This document shows positions 17,401 to 24,778 of a stretch of 64,000 nucleotides of DNA, piece after piece (position 1 is the stretch's first letter; every line of letters begins with the position of its first letter). The DNA comes from CAG-791 sp963605745. Its GTDB lineage: Bacteria; Bacillota; Clostridia; Lachnospirales; Lachnospiraceae. The stretch covers positions 62,001 through 126,000 of the forward strand of contig CAVCWT010000002.1 of assembly GCA_963605745.1 (NCBI GenBank), written 5' to 3'. A program made the position numbers and the translations under genes. Under the pieces are notes generated by a model, which searched no databases, was not told the origin of the DNA, and saw only the letters and a program-made list of their open reading frames with translations.

Positions 17401-17567
17401 CCGCTCTTTTTGTGACGCAGTACATATCCCTCACAGCCCACATCCTTCAGATCATGGTGCTCCACGACCTGGTAGGTCCCGAGCCTCTCAATTCCTTTTA
17501 AGAGTTCCATTCCCGTTTGCTGATCCTGCGTTTGATTCTGTATTTCATCCTTTGTTTGATTATTCAT
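14478..17567 (-). CDS. M16C family zinc metallopeptidase (presequence-protease-like)
   Basis: About 1029 residues, with the size and layout of the M16C group (PreP, falcilysin, insulinase family), which degrade short unstructured peptides in a closed chamber. The inverted zinc motif HIIEH is at about residue 87-91, in a GVAHIIEHTVLCGSREFPVKDPF context. The further zinc ligand Glu would lie in the NGVVYNEMKGVMSSPDD segment. No signal peptide is visible, so it is probably cytosolic. An in-frame TTG at 17573 lies 7 nt after GAGGT and could be the true start; ATG at 17567 is 13 nt away. It leads an apparent operon with era and recO. Confidence 0.9.
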   Translation of the reverse strand: MNNQTKDEIQNQTQDQQTGMELLKGIERLGTYQVVEHHDLKDVGCEGYVLRHKKSGARIALLPNGDNNKVFFIGFRTPPTDSTGVAHIIEHTVLCGSREFPVKDPFIEVAKGSLNTFLNAMTYPDKTMYPVASTNEKDFANLMHIYLDAVFHPNIYTNENIFRQEGWHYEVRTAAETDTCKEDASDSAMLNNTTQPAGNGEEELIINGVVYNEMKGVMSSPDDVLNDAVLASLYPDTTYSIVSGGDPAVIPELTYQQYLDFHSKFYHPSNSYIYLYGDMDVLERLEFLDQHYLSDYDVLEVDSAIHAQEPFDKPVEKKKVYSILTEDDPKDKTFLSWNAALPIHGDVYKILAFKVLDYVLCDAEGAPVKEALRGKGIGQNVESLYESGIYEPYYSISAKYANPQQQQEFEQTIVETLQGLVQNGIDKKALLAGINYHEFHYREADFGAYPKGLIYGLDIMDTWLYDEDKVWDNLELGSYFDRLKKAAEEGFFEQMIQEYLLNNTHRSVVLLVPEQGLTERMEKEQKERLAQFAAGLKEEELQTIKDAEGALRAWQNQPDTKEAMASIPVLERGDLTKEPQLPVTEIVKEENGFTLLTHPVFTHGIDYLDLSFEVTDLDPELLRYTGIFKILMGAMDTENYTYRELDNEINIATGGISPCVSNHKSKHRPPKVRILFELSVKTMDSNLDMALELARELIFRTRWEDTGRMREVLEEERASMKAELQNAGHSTAVLRASAMLSADAAVMDDLTGVGNYRFLDDLCEHFEEKKETIVQKMKELCRVIFQKDRFLGDLTAEKSAVPAAEVKIKKIYEELPGAAGEENILDHVRTLQRKANPLCREGLSTAGQVQFVCCAGSYGKKGLPFKGSLRVLKVILGYDYLWTKVRMLGGAYGCMSGFARDGIAYFVSYRDPKLEETMETFREAAEYIRSFEAEEKAMTKYVIGAISALDRPITPSMLGRYSKSCILAELTAEDLQRERLEILNCTQQDIQDLGEYVASFMEDDAVCVVGSAAKLKEHAALFDRQEALV

Positions 17568-17912
17568 ATGCAAAACAACGACCTCACTCTTTGTGTTGAT
17601 CTTCGTCTCCGTGTTGTTCGGAGCAGGGCCGTCCCTTAGCCGAACATACGAAGAAGATTATATCAGAAATATCATCCGGATGTGTAACACAAAAACGCTG
17701 CAGTCCATTCCGACTGCAGCGCCCTGTACTGGAATTCCGGCATTTCAATTCCAACATCTCAATTCCAGCATTTTCATTTTTGTGTTCAGATCGTTTTCAT
17801 CCATTTGATCAGACGGATCTGCTTGATCCGACGGATCCGATTGATCTGATTAATCGGATTGATCAAATCTGCCGGAACAAATCGAATCGCAAGATCCACA
17901 TCTGATTCAGAG
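17568..17912. other. Intergenic region with repeated GATC/GGATC-type words
   Basis: No gene is seen. It holds the upstream region of the peptidase gene and the putative ssrA terminator. The 17815-17880 part has many copies of TTGATC, GGATC and GATTGATC that can pair with each other. I see no further feature. Confidence 0.4.
17691..17721 (-). terminator. Putative terminator of ssrA
   Basis: CGCTGCAGTC and GACTGCAGCG form a 10-bp stem around six bases, followed by TTTTT on the minus strand. It lies about 190 nt past the mature tmRNA 3' end, with no other gene between. Confidence 0.75.
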
Positions 17913-18264
17913 TGGATTAGAGGGGAATCGAACCCCTGTCCAAAAACCCATCCCGTGTACTTCTACTATCATAGTCTGTCGCTTTTGTTCGAAAACATTT
18001 CCCTCATGAAGAAGGAGAACAGACACGCCCTCTTCGTCGGTAGCCGCTCATACGCCCATGAGCCCCGCGGCAGAACTCAAGTCGTTTCCTGTTATATTGA
18101 CGCCGTATCTGACGAGAACAGGTGCAAGTCAGGCGACGCTGGTGCGATTAGGCAGCCAGAGCGTAAGAGTTATTCTTAGCGTTTATGTTTAGGTTTGCCG
18201 TTTAACGATCGGCGTCGGATAGCTTCTCCACCTTCAAGATCCCTGTCGAAACCTTTACTAACCC
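17913..18264 (-). ncRNA. ssrA: tmRNA (transfer-messenger RNA)
   Basis: A 352-nt tmRNA that rescues stalled ribosomes and tags the nascent peptide for proteolysis. The 5' end GGGTTAG pairs with 3' CTAATCC (with one G-U) to make the acceptor stem, and the T-arm is GAGGGG-TTCGATT-CCCCTC. The discriminator is A and the CCA is not encoded. The sequence GTTTCGACAGGG follows the 5' stem, as usual. A tag reading frame at 18148-18198 ends in TAA and reads ANLNINAKNNSYALAA, with the canonical YALAA end. The exact resume codon is inferred; a shorter tag starting at a later Ala is possible. Confidence 0.95.
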
Positions 18265-18278
18265 GTGAAGGTCTCTAC

Positions 18279-18307
18279 AGACTACCACCGCTCCCAAACC
18301 CTGTCAA
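18279..18307 (-). promoter_or_regulatory. Likely ssrA promoter
   Basis: A perfect TTGACA and a 17-nt spacer precede a weak -10 (TAGTCT), 15 nt before the mature tmRNA 5' end. The spacer resembles that of the hisZ promoter (both contain GAGCGGTGG). Confidence 0.55.
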
Positions 18308-18320
18308 GCAGATTCTGAAT

Positions 18321-18441
18321 ACATCTCCGCCAGGACCCGCTGCTGTCCGGCAAAGCCATGCGCCCGAGCTGATGTTCACTGTCCACATATCAGCAGCAGG
18401 GTGGCGGCAGAATGTCCGGCAAAGCTATGCGCCCGAGGTGA
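18321..18441 (+). repeat. Fold-back repeat, TGTCCG family, inverted copy
   Basis: 18321-18340 and 18396-18419 match, in reverse orientation, segments of the element at 28138-28312 (20 of 20 and 23 of 24 bases). A second internal repeat, TGTCCGGCAAAG followed by ATGCGCCCGAG, occurs at 18344 and again at 18413. It lies between the permease stop and the ssrA promoter. Confidence 0.75.
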
Positions 18442-18483
18442 GTCAGCGCAGTGAACGAGTCTCGCGTATGGCTCTGCCATACG

Positions 18484-19800
18484 CTATTCATACCGCAGCG
18501 CCTCAATCGGATCCATTTTTGCCGCCTTGTTCGCCGGATAATATCCAAAGAACACGCCGATCGCCAGCGACACCCCAAAGGATCCTGCGATGCTCTGCCA
18601 GCTCATTACAGCAGGAATGTGCTGCACCAGCCGGCAGGCCCCCACCCCGATGGCGATTCCTGCAACAATTCCGATGATGCCTCCCATCAGCGATAAAATC
18701 ACCGCCTCCGTGATAAACTGCATTCGGATATCGCGATTCGGTGCCCCCAGCGCTTTTCTGGTTCCGATCTCTCTTGTTCTCTCTGTGATGGATACCGTCA
18801 TGATATTCATCACACCGATGCCGCCCACCAAAAGAGCAATCGCACCAATCAAGGTTGTGGACATCACCTGCTGTTTCAGAGAGGCCTCTGCTTCCTGAAT
18901 CCATTGCTTGTTATTGGAGACATAAATCTGAAAATTACTGTTGGAGCCAAGGAGCCCTGTCAGGAAAGCCTGCAGCTCATTCGAAAAGCTGATCACATCT
19001 ACGTTCGTCTTGACCTGCAGCGAAAAATAGTTCAGGGCCTTATCGCTCTCTCCCGTCACAAAGGTCAGTGCATTCAGGTAAGGAATATACACGGTCGTCG
19101 TCAGATCCTTTTCTGATGTTGCTGCACCGTTGCCGCCGTACCCCGTCATGTTGTAGGTATACACGCCAATGATGGTATAATCAGCCGTTGTCGTATTGCC
19201 CGCATCATCGGTGGACATGGGAATCGTTATTTTCTGTCCCAACGCCTTTTCTGCATTCCCGTCGAACAGATTGTTCACCAGCTTGTCTGACACGATGCAG
19301 ACGGTAGAATCCTCATCCAGCTCTTTGGAATTAAATTCTCTTCCTGCTGCAAGCGGCGCTTCAGAATTGTTCACGGTAAAATAGCCCTTGTTGACTCCGA
19401 TTACGCTGACATTGGCATACACATCATCCGAAACCGTCATACCGGCCGGCTTTACCTTTCCGCCGTTAAGATATCGGCTTACTGCAATTCCTTCAATATT
19501 CTCTCCGTACACCTGCAGCATCTGCTTCATCATTTCCTGCGTGAAATTCGGGATGAAGCTGCTGTTGTCCGAGTTCGATTCGTCGACCGTCACTTCATTG
19601 GCCAGCCACATGGAAACGCTGACATTGTTGGTGCCGAACGAGGCATATTGCTGCCTGGTCTGCTCGGTCTGTGAATCTCCCACTGTCATAATGGCAATGA
19701 CCGCCGCAATGCCGATGATGATGCCCAGCATCGTCAGGAAGGATCGCAGTTTATTCGCTGCGATCGAGGCAAATGCCATTGTTATGTTTTCTCTCAGCAT
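18484..19800 (-). CDS. MacB-like ABC transporter permease
   Basis: A 438-residue permease. It has one N-terminal membrane helix (FLTMLGIIIGIAAVIAIMTVG), a large extracellular domain, and a C-terminal FtsX-type core with three helices. That core includes LIGAIALLVGGIGVMNIMTVSITERTREIGTRKALGA, the hallmark of MacB permeases. Such MacAB-type pumps export antimicrobial peptides or macrolides, or act in lipoprotein or signal handling. The frame extends to 19827, but AGGA lies 5 nt before the ATG at 19800, which is therefore chosen. With the ATPase and the adaptor it forms a complete three-gene exporter. Confidence 0.9.
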   Translation of the reverse strand: MLRENITMAFASIAANKLRSFLTMLGIIIGIAAVIAIMTVGDSQTEQTRQQYASFGTNNVSVSMWLANEVTVDESNSDNSSFIPNFTQEMMKQMLQVYGENIEGIAVSRYLNGGKVKPAGMTVSDDVYANVSVIGVNKGYFTVNNSEAPLAAGREFNSKELDEDSTVCIVSDKLVNNLFDGNAEKALGQKITIPMSTDDAGNTTTADYTIIGVYTYNMTGYGGNGAATSEKDLTTTVYIPYLNALTFVTGESDKALNYFSLQVKTNVDVISFSNELQAFLTGLLGSNSNFQIYVSNNKQWIQEAEASLKQQVMSTTLIGAIALLVGGIGVMNIMTVSITERTREIGTRKALGAPNRDIRMQFITEAVILSLMGGIIGIVAGIAIGVGACRLVQHIPAVMSWQSIAGSFGVSLAIGVFFGYYPANKAAKMDPIEALRYE

Positions 19801-19838
19801 GCCATTCCTTTCTGCATTCCGATACACCGATTTGTATC

Positions 19839-19890
19839 CGTTCAGAACCTGGCGATTTCAACATGAATCAGGCACTCCGCAGGCGGAGCT
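19839..19890 (-). repeat. Partial fold-back repeat between ABC ATPase and permease
   Basis: GTTGAAATCGCCAGGTTCTGAAC on the minus strand resembles the right half of the element at 1991-2067, preceded by a small hairpin GCTCCGCCTGCGGAG. It starts 12 nt after the ATPase stop codon. It looks like a decayed copy. Confidence 0.5.
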
Positions 19891-19902
19891 TTCCTTCTGC
19901 CA

Positions 19903-20748
19903 TTAATGTGCCAGCGTCCCCCGTCTCTCGTCCACAATCCGTCCGTCCCGCAGGGTCAGAATGCGTCCGCACTCCTCAGCAAGCGTTTTGGAATGTGTGA
20001 TGAGAAGAATCGTCTTGCCTTCCTCATCATGGAGTCTATGAAACAGATCCATGACCTGCCTTCCCGTCTCAGAGTCCAAGGCTCCTGTCGGCTCATCTGC
20101 AAGGATCAGGGCCGGATGATTGGCCATCGCCCTGGCAATGGCAACTCGCTGTTTCTGGCCGCCGGACAGCTCATCCGGCCGATGCTGCATCCTCTCCTCC
20201 ATGCCAACCTTCTGAAGGAGCTCCCTGGCTCTTTTCGTTCGCTCCTCCTGCGGAATTCTGGCATACAGCATCGGCATTTCCACATTTTTGAGTGCCGAGG
20301 TTCTGGGAATCAGATTGTACGTCTGGAACACAAAGCCAATCTGACGGTTCCGTATTCCTGACAAATCATCATCTTTTAGCCTGGAGACATTGCGTCCCTG
20401 CATTTCATAACAACCGGATGTTGGACGATCCAACAGTCCTATGATGTTCATCAACGTACTCTTCCCGGATCCGGATTCTCCGACAATTGCTGTAAATTCA
20501 CCCTTGCCGATATCAAGGCTGATCCCGTGGAGCACTTCCAGCTCGTTCTGCGTCCCGATGTAGAATTTTTTGACAATATCCTGCAGATGGATGACATTCT
20601 CGCCGGACCCGTTTTCCGGTTCGCCGACCTCCTCATCGTGCTGCATACGCTCTGTCTCCGACTCCACATCAAGATAATCGGCCTTATCCGCTCCTGTCTG
20701 CCTCTTTGTGTATTTTTTATCGTGGCTATGCCTGTGGAATACGCTCAT
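19903..20748 (-). CDS. ABC transporter ATP-binding protein (MacB/LolD class)
   Basis: 281 residues. Walker A is GESGSGKST, the Q-loop is in GFVFQTYNLIPRTSALKNVEMP, the signature is LSGGQKQRVAIARA, and Walker B is ALILADEPTGALD. These are the features of the MacB/LolD/FtsE group, whose ATPase pumps without a transmembrane domain in the same chain. The N-terminal 50 residues are charged, with His-rich and acidic parts, and lie before the domain proper. The ATG overlaps the adaptor stop (ATGA), so translation is coupled. It powers the permease encoded downstream. Confidence 0.95.
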   Translation of the reverse strand: MSVFHRHSHDKKYTKRQTGADKADYLDVESETERMQHDEEVGEPENGSGENVIHLQDIVKKFYIGTQNELEVLHGISLDIGKGEFTAIVGESGSGKSTLMNIIGLLDRPTSGCYEMQGRNVSRLKDDDLSGIRNRQIGFVFQTYNLIPRTSALKNVEMPMLYARIPQEERTKRARELLQKVGMEERMQHRPDELSGGQKQRVAIARAMANHPALILADEPTGALDSETGRQVMDLFHRLHDEEGKTILLITHSKTLAEECGRILTLRDGRIVDERRGTLAH

Positions 20749-22694
20749 CTTGTTGAATAAATGCCATCCATCATGGAAGAATAATCACCCGTTCCGAAAT
20801 CAACGGTTCCCTGAATCTGCTCGCCTTCCTGAATGTTGCCGGAGGTAATCTCTGTATAATAATCATCTGCTACGCCGATGGTTACCATGACCTCAGATAC
20901 TGATCCTGCTGTTGTCGCTGCCATAGAAGTGTCTTTTGCAGCATTGGAGGAATTGCCGGCAGTCCTGCTCGCCCCGCCGTTCGCGTCCCCTTTGGATTCG
21001 ACGGAAGCCGTATTCCCATTGTCTGCTGTATCGAAATCTCCGGCAGAATCCGTATTCTCTGCTGCATCCGTATTTTGTGCATCTACAACGTTCAGAAAAT
21101 AATTGCCGTTCCCGTCATTAATCAAGCAGGAGGTTGGCACGGCGATAACGTTCTCTGCACTGGCTACAATAAAGTCAATGCTGGCGGTCATGCCAATCCG
21201 GAGCCTGTCATTGGGCTCATCCAGTGTAACCTCGACCTTATACGTTGCCCTTGTCTTGGTATTCTGACTGTTGCTGGAGCTGCCGGAGGCAGAGCCTGTA
21301 CCGGAGCTGCTCTTATTGGAGGTCTCCTGAGTCGGTGTCGGTGAAGTAAAGGTAACACTTCCTGTCAGCTCCGTATCCCCGGTGGAATCCGTCTTAACCC
21401 GCACTCTGGTTCCAACCTTCAGGTCCGCAATGTGCGCCTCATCGATATCCGCGCTGACCTTCATTTTGGAAAGGTTGTCCAGCACAACACCGTCTGTCCC
21501 GGTATAGGTCTGCCCTGCCACAACATTGACAGCGGTAACCGTTCCATCCATGGTGGCAATCACCTGACCGTTTTCCAGCTTCTCCTTGAGCTTGGCAATC
21601 TCCGCCTCATTGGTGAGTGTATCGGACTGGTGCTTGAGTGCCTGCGAGGCAATGGCATTCTTTTTGGTCTGCTCATCGTTCAGTACCTGGCGGTTATTCT
21701 GATTGACGTCCGTCCCGGAATCCTCCAGCGTGCGGACATCCTTTGTGATTGTGGTCTGGTCGTTTTTTACCGTTGTTTCATACTCTTCGCGTTTGGATTT
21801 TGCATTGTCATAGGCCGTCTTGGCCTCGCTCATCGATGTCTTGGCCTTATCCAGTGCTGTCTTGGCATCGTCTGCAGACCACTGTGCCTTCTCTTTTTCT
21901 TTCGAGAGATTCAGGAGTTCTTCCGTCTGACCTGATCCGGATGAAGACGTACCGGATGACGCTGTCCCGGACGAAGCAGTATCGCCGGCAGCACTCGAAC
22001 TGGCGTCAATATCCAGCAGTTTGAGTTCATACTGCCGGGACAGATCGTTGGCATGCTCGAGCTTACTGTCATAATCGGCCTGCAGGGCATTCACCTGAGA
22101 CACCCAGGCATCATAGGTCGCCTTCGTTTTCGTCTCCTCGTCCTTGTAGCTCTGGAGCTTTTCCTGGTCAGTCTGCTGCTGCGCGATCGCCTCGTTGGTA
22201 TCATCCGCATTTCGTACCAACGTCCTCGTTCCGGTCTCATACTGCTCTCCGGAGGCTGCCTGCGCATCCGAATAGGCTCGCTCGTTATTGCTCTGCGCAA
22301 TGGCATTCTCCTGATCGGAAATGGCCTGCTGCTGCTCCTTCAGAGCCAGGTCCCGCTCTGTCTGCGTCGTATCAATGGTGTACAGGACATCCCCAGCCTT
22401 TACCTCATCTCCAACAGATACATAGACCATGTCAATAATGACGGAATCCTGGCCACTGGATGCCTTGACATTCATCGAGCTCTCCTGCCCGCTGATGATC
22501 TTGCCCTTTGCGGTATAGACATTCTCAACCGTTGTACGGACCGCCGTCTCAATTGCAGGCGTATACTCCGCCGTCTCCTCCGTTTTCCCGCAGCCTGTCA
22601 AGGCCAGCGTTCCCAAAAGAGCTAGTACCAAAGGACCAACAACATATCTCCGGCCATGCTGCTCACCATGTGTTCTGTTATGGATGCGATTCAC
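20745..22694 (-). CDS. HlyD/MacA-type membrane fusion lipoprotein
   Basis: 649 residues. The N-terminus reads PLVLALLGTLALTGCGK, so a lipobox (LTGC) follows the hydrophobic stretch. A biotinyl-lipoyl-like part (VYVSVGDEVKAGDVLYTIDTTQTE) precedes a long Gln/Ala-rich coiled coil. The second lipoyl half is IATMDGTVTAVNVVAGQTY, and the beta-barrel domain follows, with low-complexity Ser/Gly inserts. It is the adaptor of the MacAB-like exporter. The frame extends to 22760. The GTG at 22694, 10 nt after AGGAG, is the best start because the upstream codons are poorly conserved-looking. It is longer than usual, mainly by coiled coil and inserts. Confidence 0.88.
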   Translation of the reverse strand: MNRIHNRTHGEQHGRRYVVGPLVLALLGTLALTGCGKTEETAEYTPAIETAVRTTVENVYTAKGKIISGQESSMNVKASSGQDSVIIDMVYVSVGDEVKAGDVLYTIDTTQTERDLALKEQQQAISDQENAIAQSNNERAYSDAQAASGEQYETGTRTLVRNADDTNEAIAQQQTDQEKLQSYKDEETKTKATYDAWVSQVNALQADYDSKLEHANDLSRQYELKLLDIDASSSAAGDTASSGTASSGTSSSGSGQTEELLNLSKEKEKAQWSADDAKTALDKAKTSMSEAKTAYDNAKSKREEYETTVKNDQTTITKDVRTLEDSGTDVNQNNRQVLNDEQTKKNAIASQALKHQSDTLTNEAEIAKLKEKLENGQVIATMDGTVTAVNVVAGQTYTGTDGVVLDNLSKMKVSADIDEAHIADLKVGTRVRVKTDSTGDTELTGSVTFTSPTPTQETSNKSSSGTGSASGSSSNSQNTKTRATYKVEVTLDEPNDRLRIGMTASIDFIVASAENVIAVPTSCLINDGNGNYFLNVVDAQNTDAAENTDSAGDFDTADNGNTASVESKGDANGGASRTAGNSSNAAKDTSMAATTAGSVSEVMVTIGVADDYYTEITSGNIQEGEQIQGTVDFGTGDYSSMMDGIYSTR

Positions 22695-22779
22695 GTCTGA
22701 CACTCTCCTGTAAGCTCTGCCGACTTGCCGCCGTCTGCAAATAGATCGGCCGCAGGTCATCGATTCTTCTGTATTACCC

Positions 22780-22799
22780 GTATTAATACAGTTAATTAA
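22780..22799. promoter_or_regulatory. Possible operator in the exporter leader
   Basis: GTATTAATAC is a perfect 10-bp palindrome, followed 2 nt later by TTAATTAA. A nearby GTATTA at 22771 repeats the half-site. The region is just downstream of the promoter at 22807-22835, where a repressor could block transcription of the exporter operon. Confidence 0.35.
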
Positions 22800-22806
22800 T
22801 ATTGCT

Positions 22807-22835
22807 ACATTACCACACAGCTTCCATGCTGTAAA
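22807..22835 (-). promoter_or_regulatory. Candidate promoter of the ABC exporter operon
   Basis: TTTACA, 17 nt, then TAATGT on the minus strand, about 110 nt before the GTG start of the adaptor gene. The -10 is weak. Confidence 0.45.
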
Positions 22836-22904
22836 GCGGTTCCTGTTTGCGGTTAAGACACGCCCCCGCCCCGTTCACGATACGAATCACCATGCGAATC
22901 GTTG

Positions 22905-22926
22905 TACCAGTACAAGGTTCGTAAAC
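22905..22926 (-). repeat. Short 3'-end motif after the RNA methyltransferase gene
   Basis: GTTTACGAACCTTGTACTGG is a variant of the motif TTTTGCAAACGCTGTACTCG found also near 30881, 60893, 60928, 62661 and 62684. It lies 15 nt after the stop codon. Confidence 0.5.
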
Positions 22927-22941
22927 AACCGGATATCGTAT

Positions 22942-23778
22942 CTATTCAGCACCTGTCGGGCGTCCCAGCTGCCAGAATGCAACGGCACTTGCGGCCGCCA
23001 CATTCAGGGAATCCACGCCGTGTGACATCGGAATCTTTACCGTATAATCACAGGCAGCAACGGTCGATGCTAAAAGGCCGTCCCCTTCGTTTCCAAGGAC
23101 AATGGCGAGCTTCTCCTCCTGAAGGAGCCTTGGATCATCGATTGCCACCGTGTCATTTTGCAGTGCCATCGCCGCCGTTCGAAAACCCATTTCATGCAGC
23201 AGATCCATTCCTTCTTCCTGCAGTCCGATATAGGTCCACGGAATCTGGAACACCGTTCCTACGCTCACACGGATGGCCCTTCGATACAAAGGATCCGCAC
23301 TCGTAGGTGTCATCAAAACCGCATCCATATGAAGCGCCGCCGCAGATCGGATCACGGCGCCGACATTGGTGGGGTTCTCGATATTTTCCAATACAGCAAT
23401 GCGCCTTGCTCCTTCGCACACCTGCCGGACAGAGGGCAGCGGCTTTCTGCGAAAGGCACATAGAATTCCTCTTGTCAGATGATACCCGGCAATTTCTGAT
23501 AAAACCTCCAGCTCGGCTGTATACACCGGAATCTCGGAAGGAAGTGCCTCCAGCCTCTGCAGGATGCCGCGTCCTTCCGTTTCCAGGTAACGCGACTCCA
23601 ATAAAAGCGACTCCGGCTCATAGCCGGCGTCCAAAGCCCGCTCCACGACGGTCCTGCTCTCCCCAACAAAAAGACCCAGCCGCGGCTCATAATAGTGCCG
23701 CAGCTGGTTCTCATTTAAATGCGTATAGGGAAGAAGCGCTGAATTCTCCAGATTCTCAATCTCAATGATATGAATCAC
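22942..23778 (-). CDS. SpoU/TrmH family RNA 2'-O-methyltransferase
   Basis: 278 residues, a SPOUT-fold methyltransferase that methylates a ribose in rRNA or tRNA. The knotted-domain motifs are seen: ENIENPTNVGAVIRSAAALHMDAVLM, then LAIVLGNEGDGL, then IPMSHGVDSLNVAAASAVAFWQL. The N-terminus includes an RNA-binding part (LFVGESRTVVERALDAGYEPESLLL). The frame extends to 23904, but AGGAG lies 5 nt before GTG at 23778, and the upstream codons overlap the epimerase gene. The last five codons (PTGAE) and stop are written in sequence resembling the outer arm of the fold-back elements. Confidence 0.92.
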   Translation of the reverse strand: MIHIIEIENLENSALLPYTHLNENQLRHYYEPRLGLFVGESRTVVERALDAGYEPESLLLESRYLETEGRGILQRLEALPSEIPVYTAELEVLSEIAGYHLTRGILCAFRRKPLPSVRQVCEGARRIAVLENIENPTNVGAVIRSAAALHMDAVLMTPTSADPLYRRAIRVSVGTVFQIPWTYIGLQEEGMDLLHEMGFRTAAMALQNDTVAIDDPRLLQEEKLAIVLGNEGDGLLASTVAACDYTVKIPMSHGVDSLNVAAASAVAFWQLGRPTGAE

Positions 23779-23882
23779 AACCACTCCTGTTTTTTCGTCT
23801 CCGCGCCGCTGCAGGCAGGATCCCGACTGTGCAGACGTTTCCCACGCCGCCCGGCGCTGACGCACCGGGCTCTCTGATCCTT

Positions 23883-24755
23883 TTACGCGATCGTAATACT
23901 CCATGCAAAGGCCTTGCTCTCACCGGGCTGCAGCTCTTCGTGGTGTCCTTCCTCGTTGACGGAGTTGGCCCAGCCGTTCCAGGGCTCCATGCAGACAAAG
24001 CTCTCTGCATCCTGCTGCCATAAAACGCCATGGCCAAATGCCTTTTCATCAAAGGAAACCGTCACCTTGTGTCCGTTTCCGGAATCGGTAAAGGTCATCG
24101 GGCTCTGCACGCCGGTCAGGAAGCGAATGGACTCGCTGCCCCCTTCCTTTTTCGTCAGGGTAATCATCTCCGGTGCTGCCGGTTGTTCTCCCTTTGCATT
24201 CTCGCTGCAGGTTGCTGCCTTAATATCAAAGGAAACATTTTCCAGCTTGCTCGCTGCAAAATACGGATGGAAGCCAACACTAAACGGTAGAACCTTTGCT
24301 CCGGTATTCTCTACCGTCAAGGTCAGTTCTGCAGTATCATTCTTCAGCTCATAGCGCATCGTCAAAAGGAAATCAAACGGATAAACGAATTTAGTCAGTC
24401 CGTTCGGCGTCAATGTCAGCTCAATGGCAGAATCCTCTGCGCTTTTTACCTGCCACGGCAGAAGGTCTGCAATGCCGTGGTTCTCAATGGGATACGCCGT
24501 ACCGTCAAACAGATGCACACCACCGTCCGGCTTGCCGCAGCTCGGGAACAGAATCGGAATGGCACAGCGCGGGCGATCCGTGGACTCATAATTGCCGTCC
24601 CGAAGCCACAGGTATTCATCCCCGTCCTTGGTAAAGGAGGTCGCCATGCCGCCCTTTTCCGGCGTTACCGTGAGCGCATAGGCTCCGTCTGTCAGTGTTA
24701 ATGTCTGATAGTTTGCACCGTTTTTGTCATAAATTCCTTTTGTCAATGCTGCCAT
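23883..24755 (-). CDS. Aldose 1-epimerase family protein
   Basis: 290 residues in the galactose mutarotase-like fold, which interconverts alpha and beta anomers of aldoses. Visible motifs are RPRCAIPILFPSCGKPDGG, NHGIADLLPW with the first histidine, and GFHPYF with the second. The C-terminus carries FVCMEPWNGWANS. GAGGGG is 7 nt before the ATG. It lies 23 nt after hisIE, so it is probably the tail of the his operon, although its function is unrelated. Sugar specificity is unknown; members near hexose-6-phosphate epimerases also match this pattern. Confidence 0.9.
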   Translation of the reverse strand: MAALTKGIYDKNGANYQTLTLTDGAYALTVTPEKGGMATSFTKDGDEYLWLRDGNYESTDRPRCAIPILFPSCGKPDGGVHLFDGTAYPIENHGIADLLPWQVKSAEDSAIELTLTPNGLTKFVYPFDFLLTMRYELKNDTAELTLTVENTGAKVLPFSVGFHPYFAASKLENVSFDIKAATCSENAKGEQPAAPEMITLTKKEGGSESIRFLTGVQSPMTFTDSGNGHKVTVSFDEKAFGHGVLWQQDAESFVCMEPWNGWANSVNEEGHHEELQPGESKAFAWSITIA

Positions 24756-24778
24756 GTTATTCCCCTCGCTTTTCTTTT

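Noticed and set aside
18321..18441. CRISPR array
   Set aside because: The two internal copies are 69 nt apart and part of a larger inverted repeat; there are only two and no cas gene.
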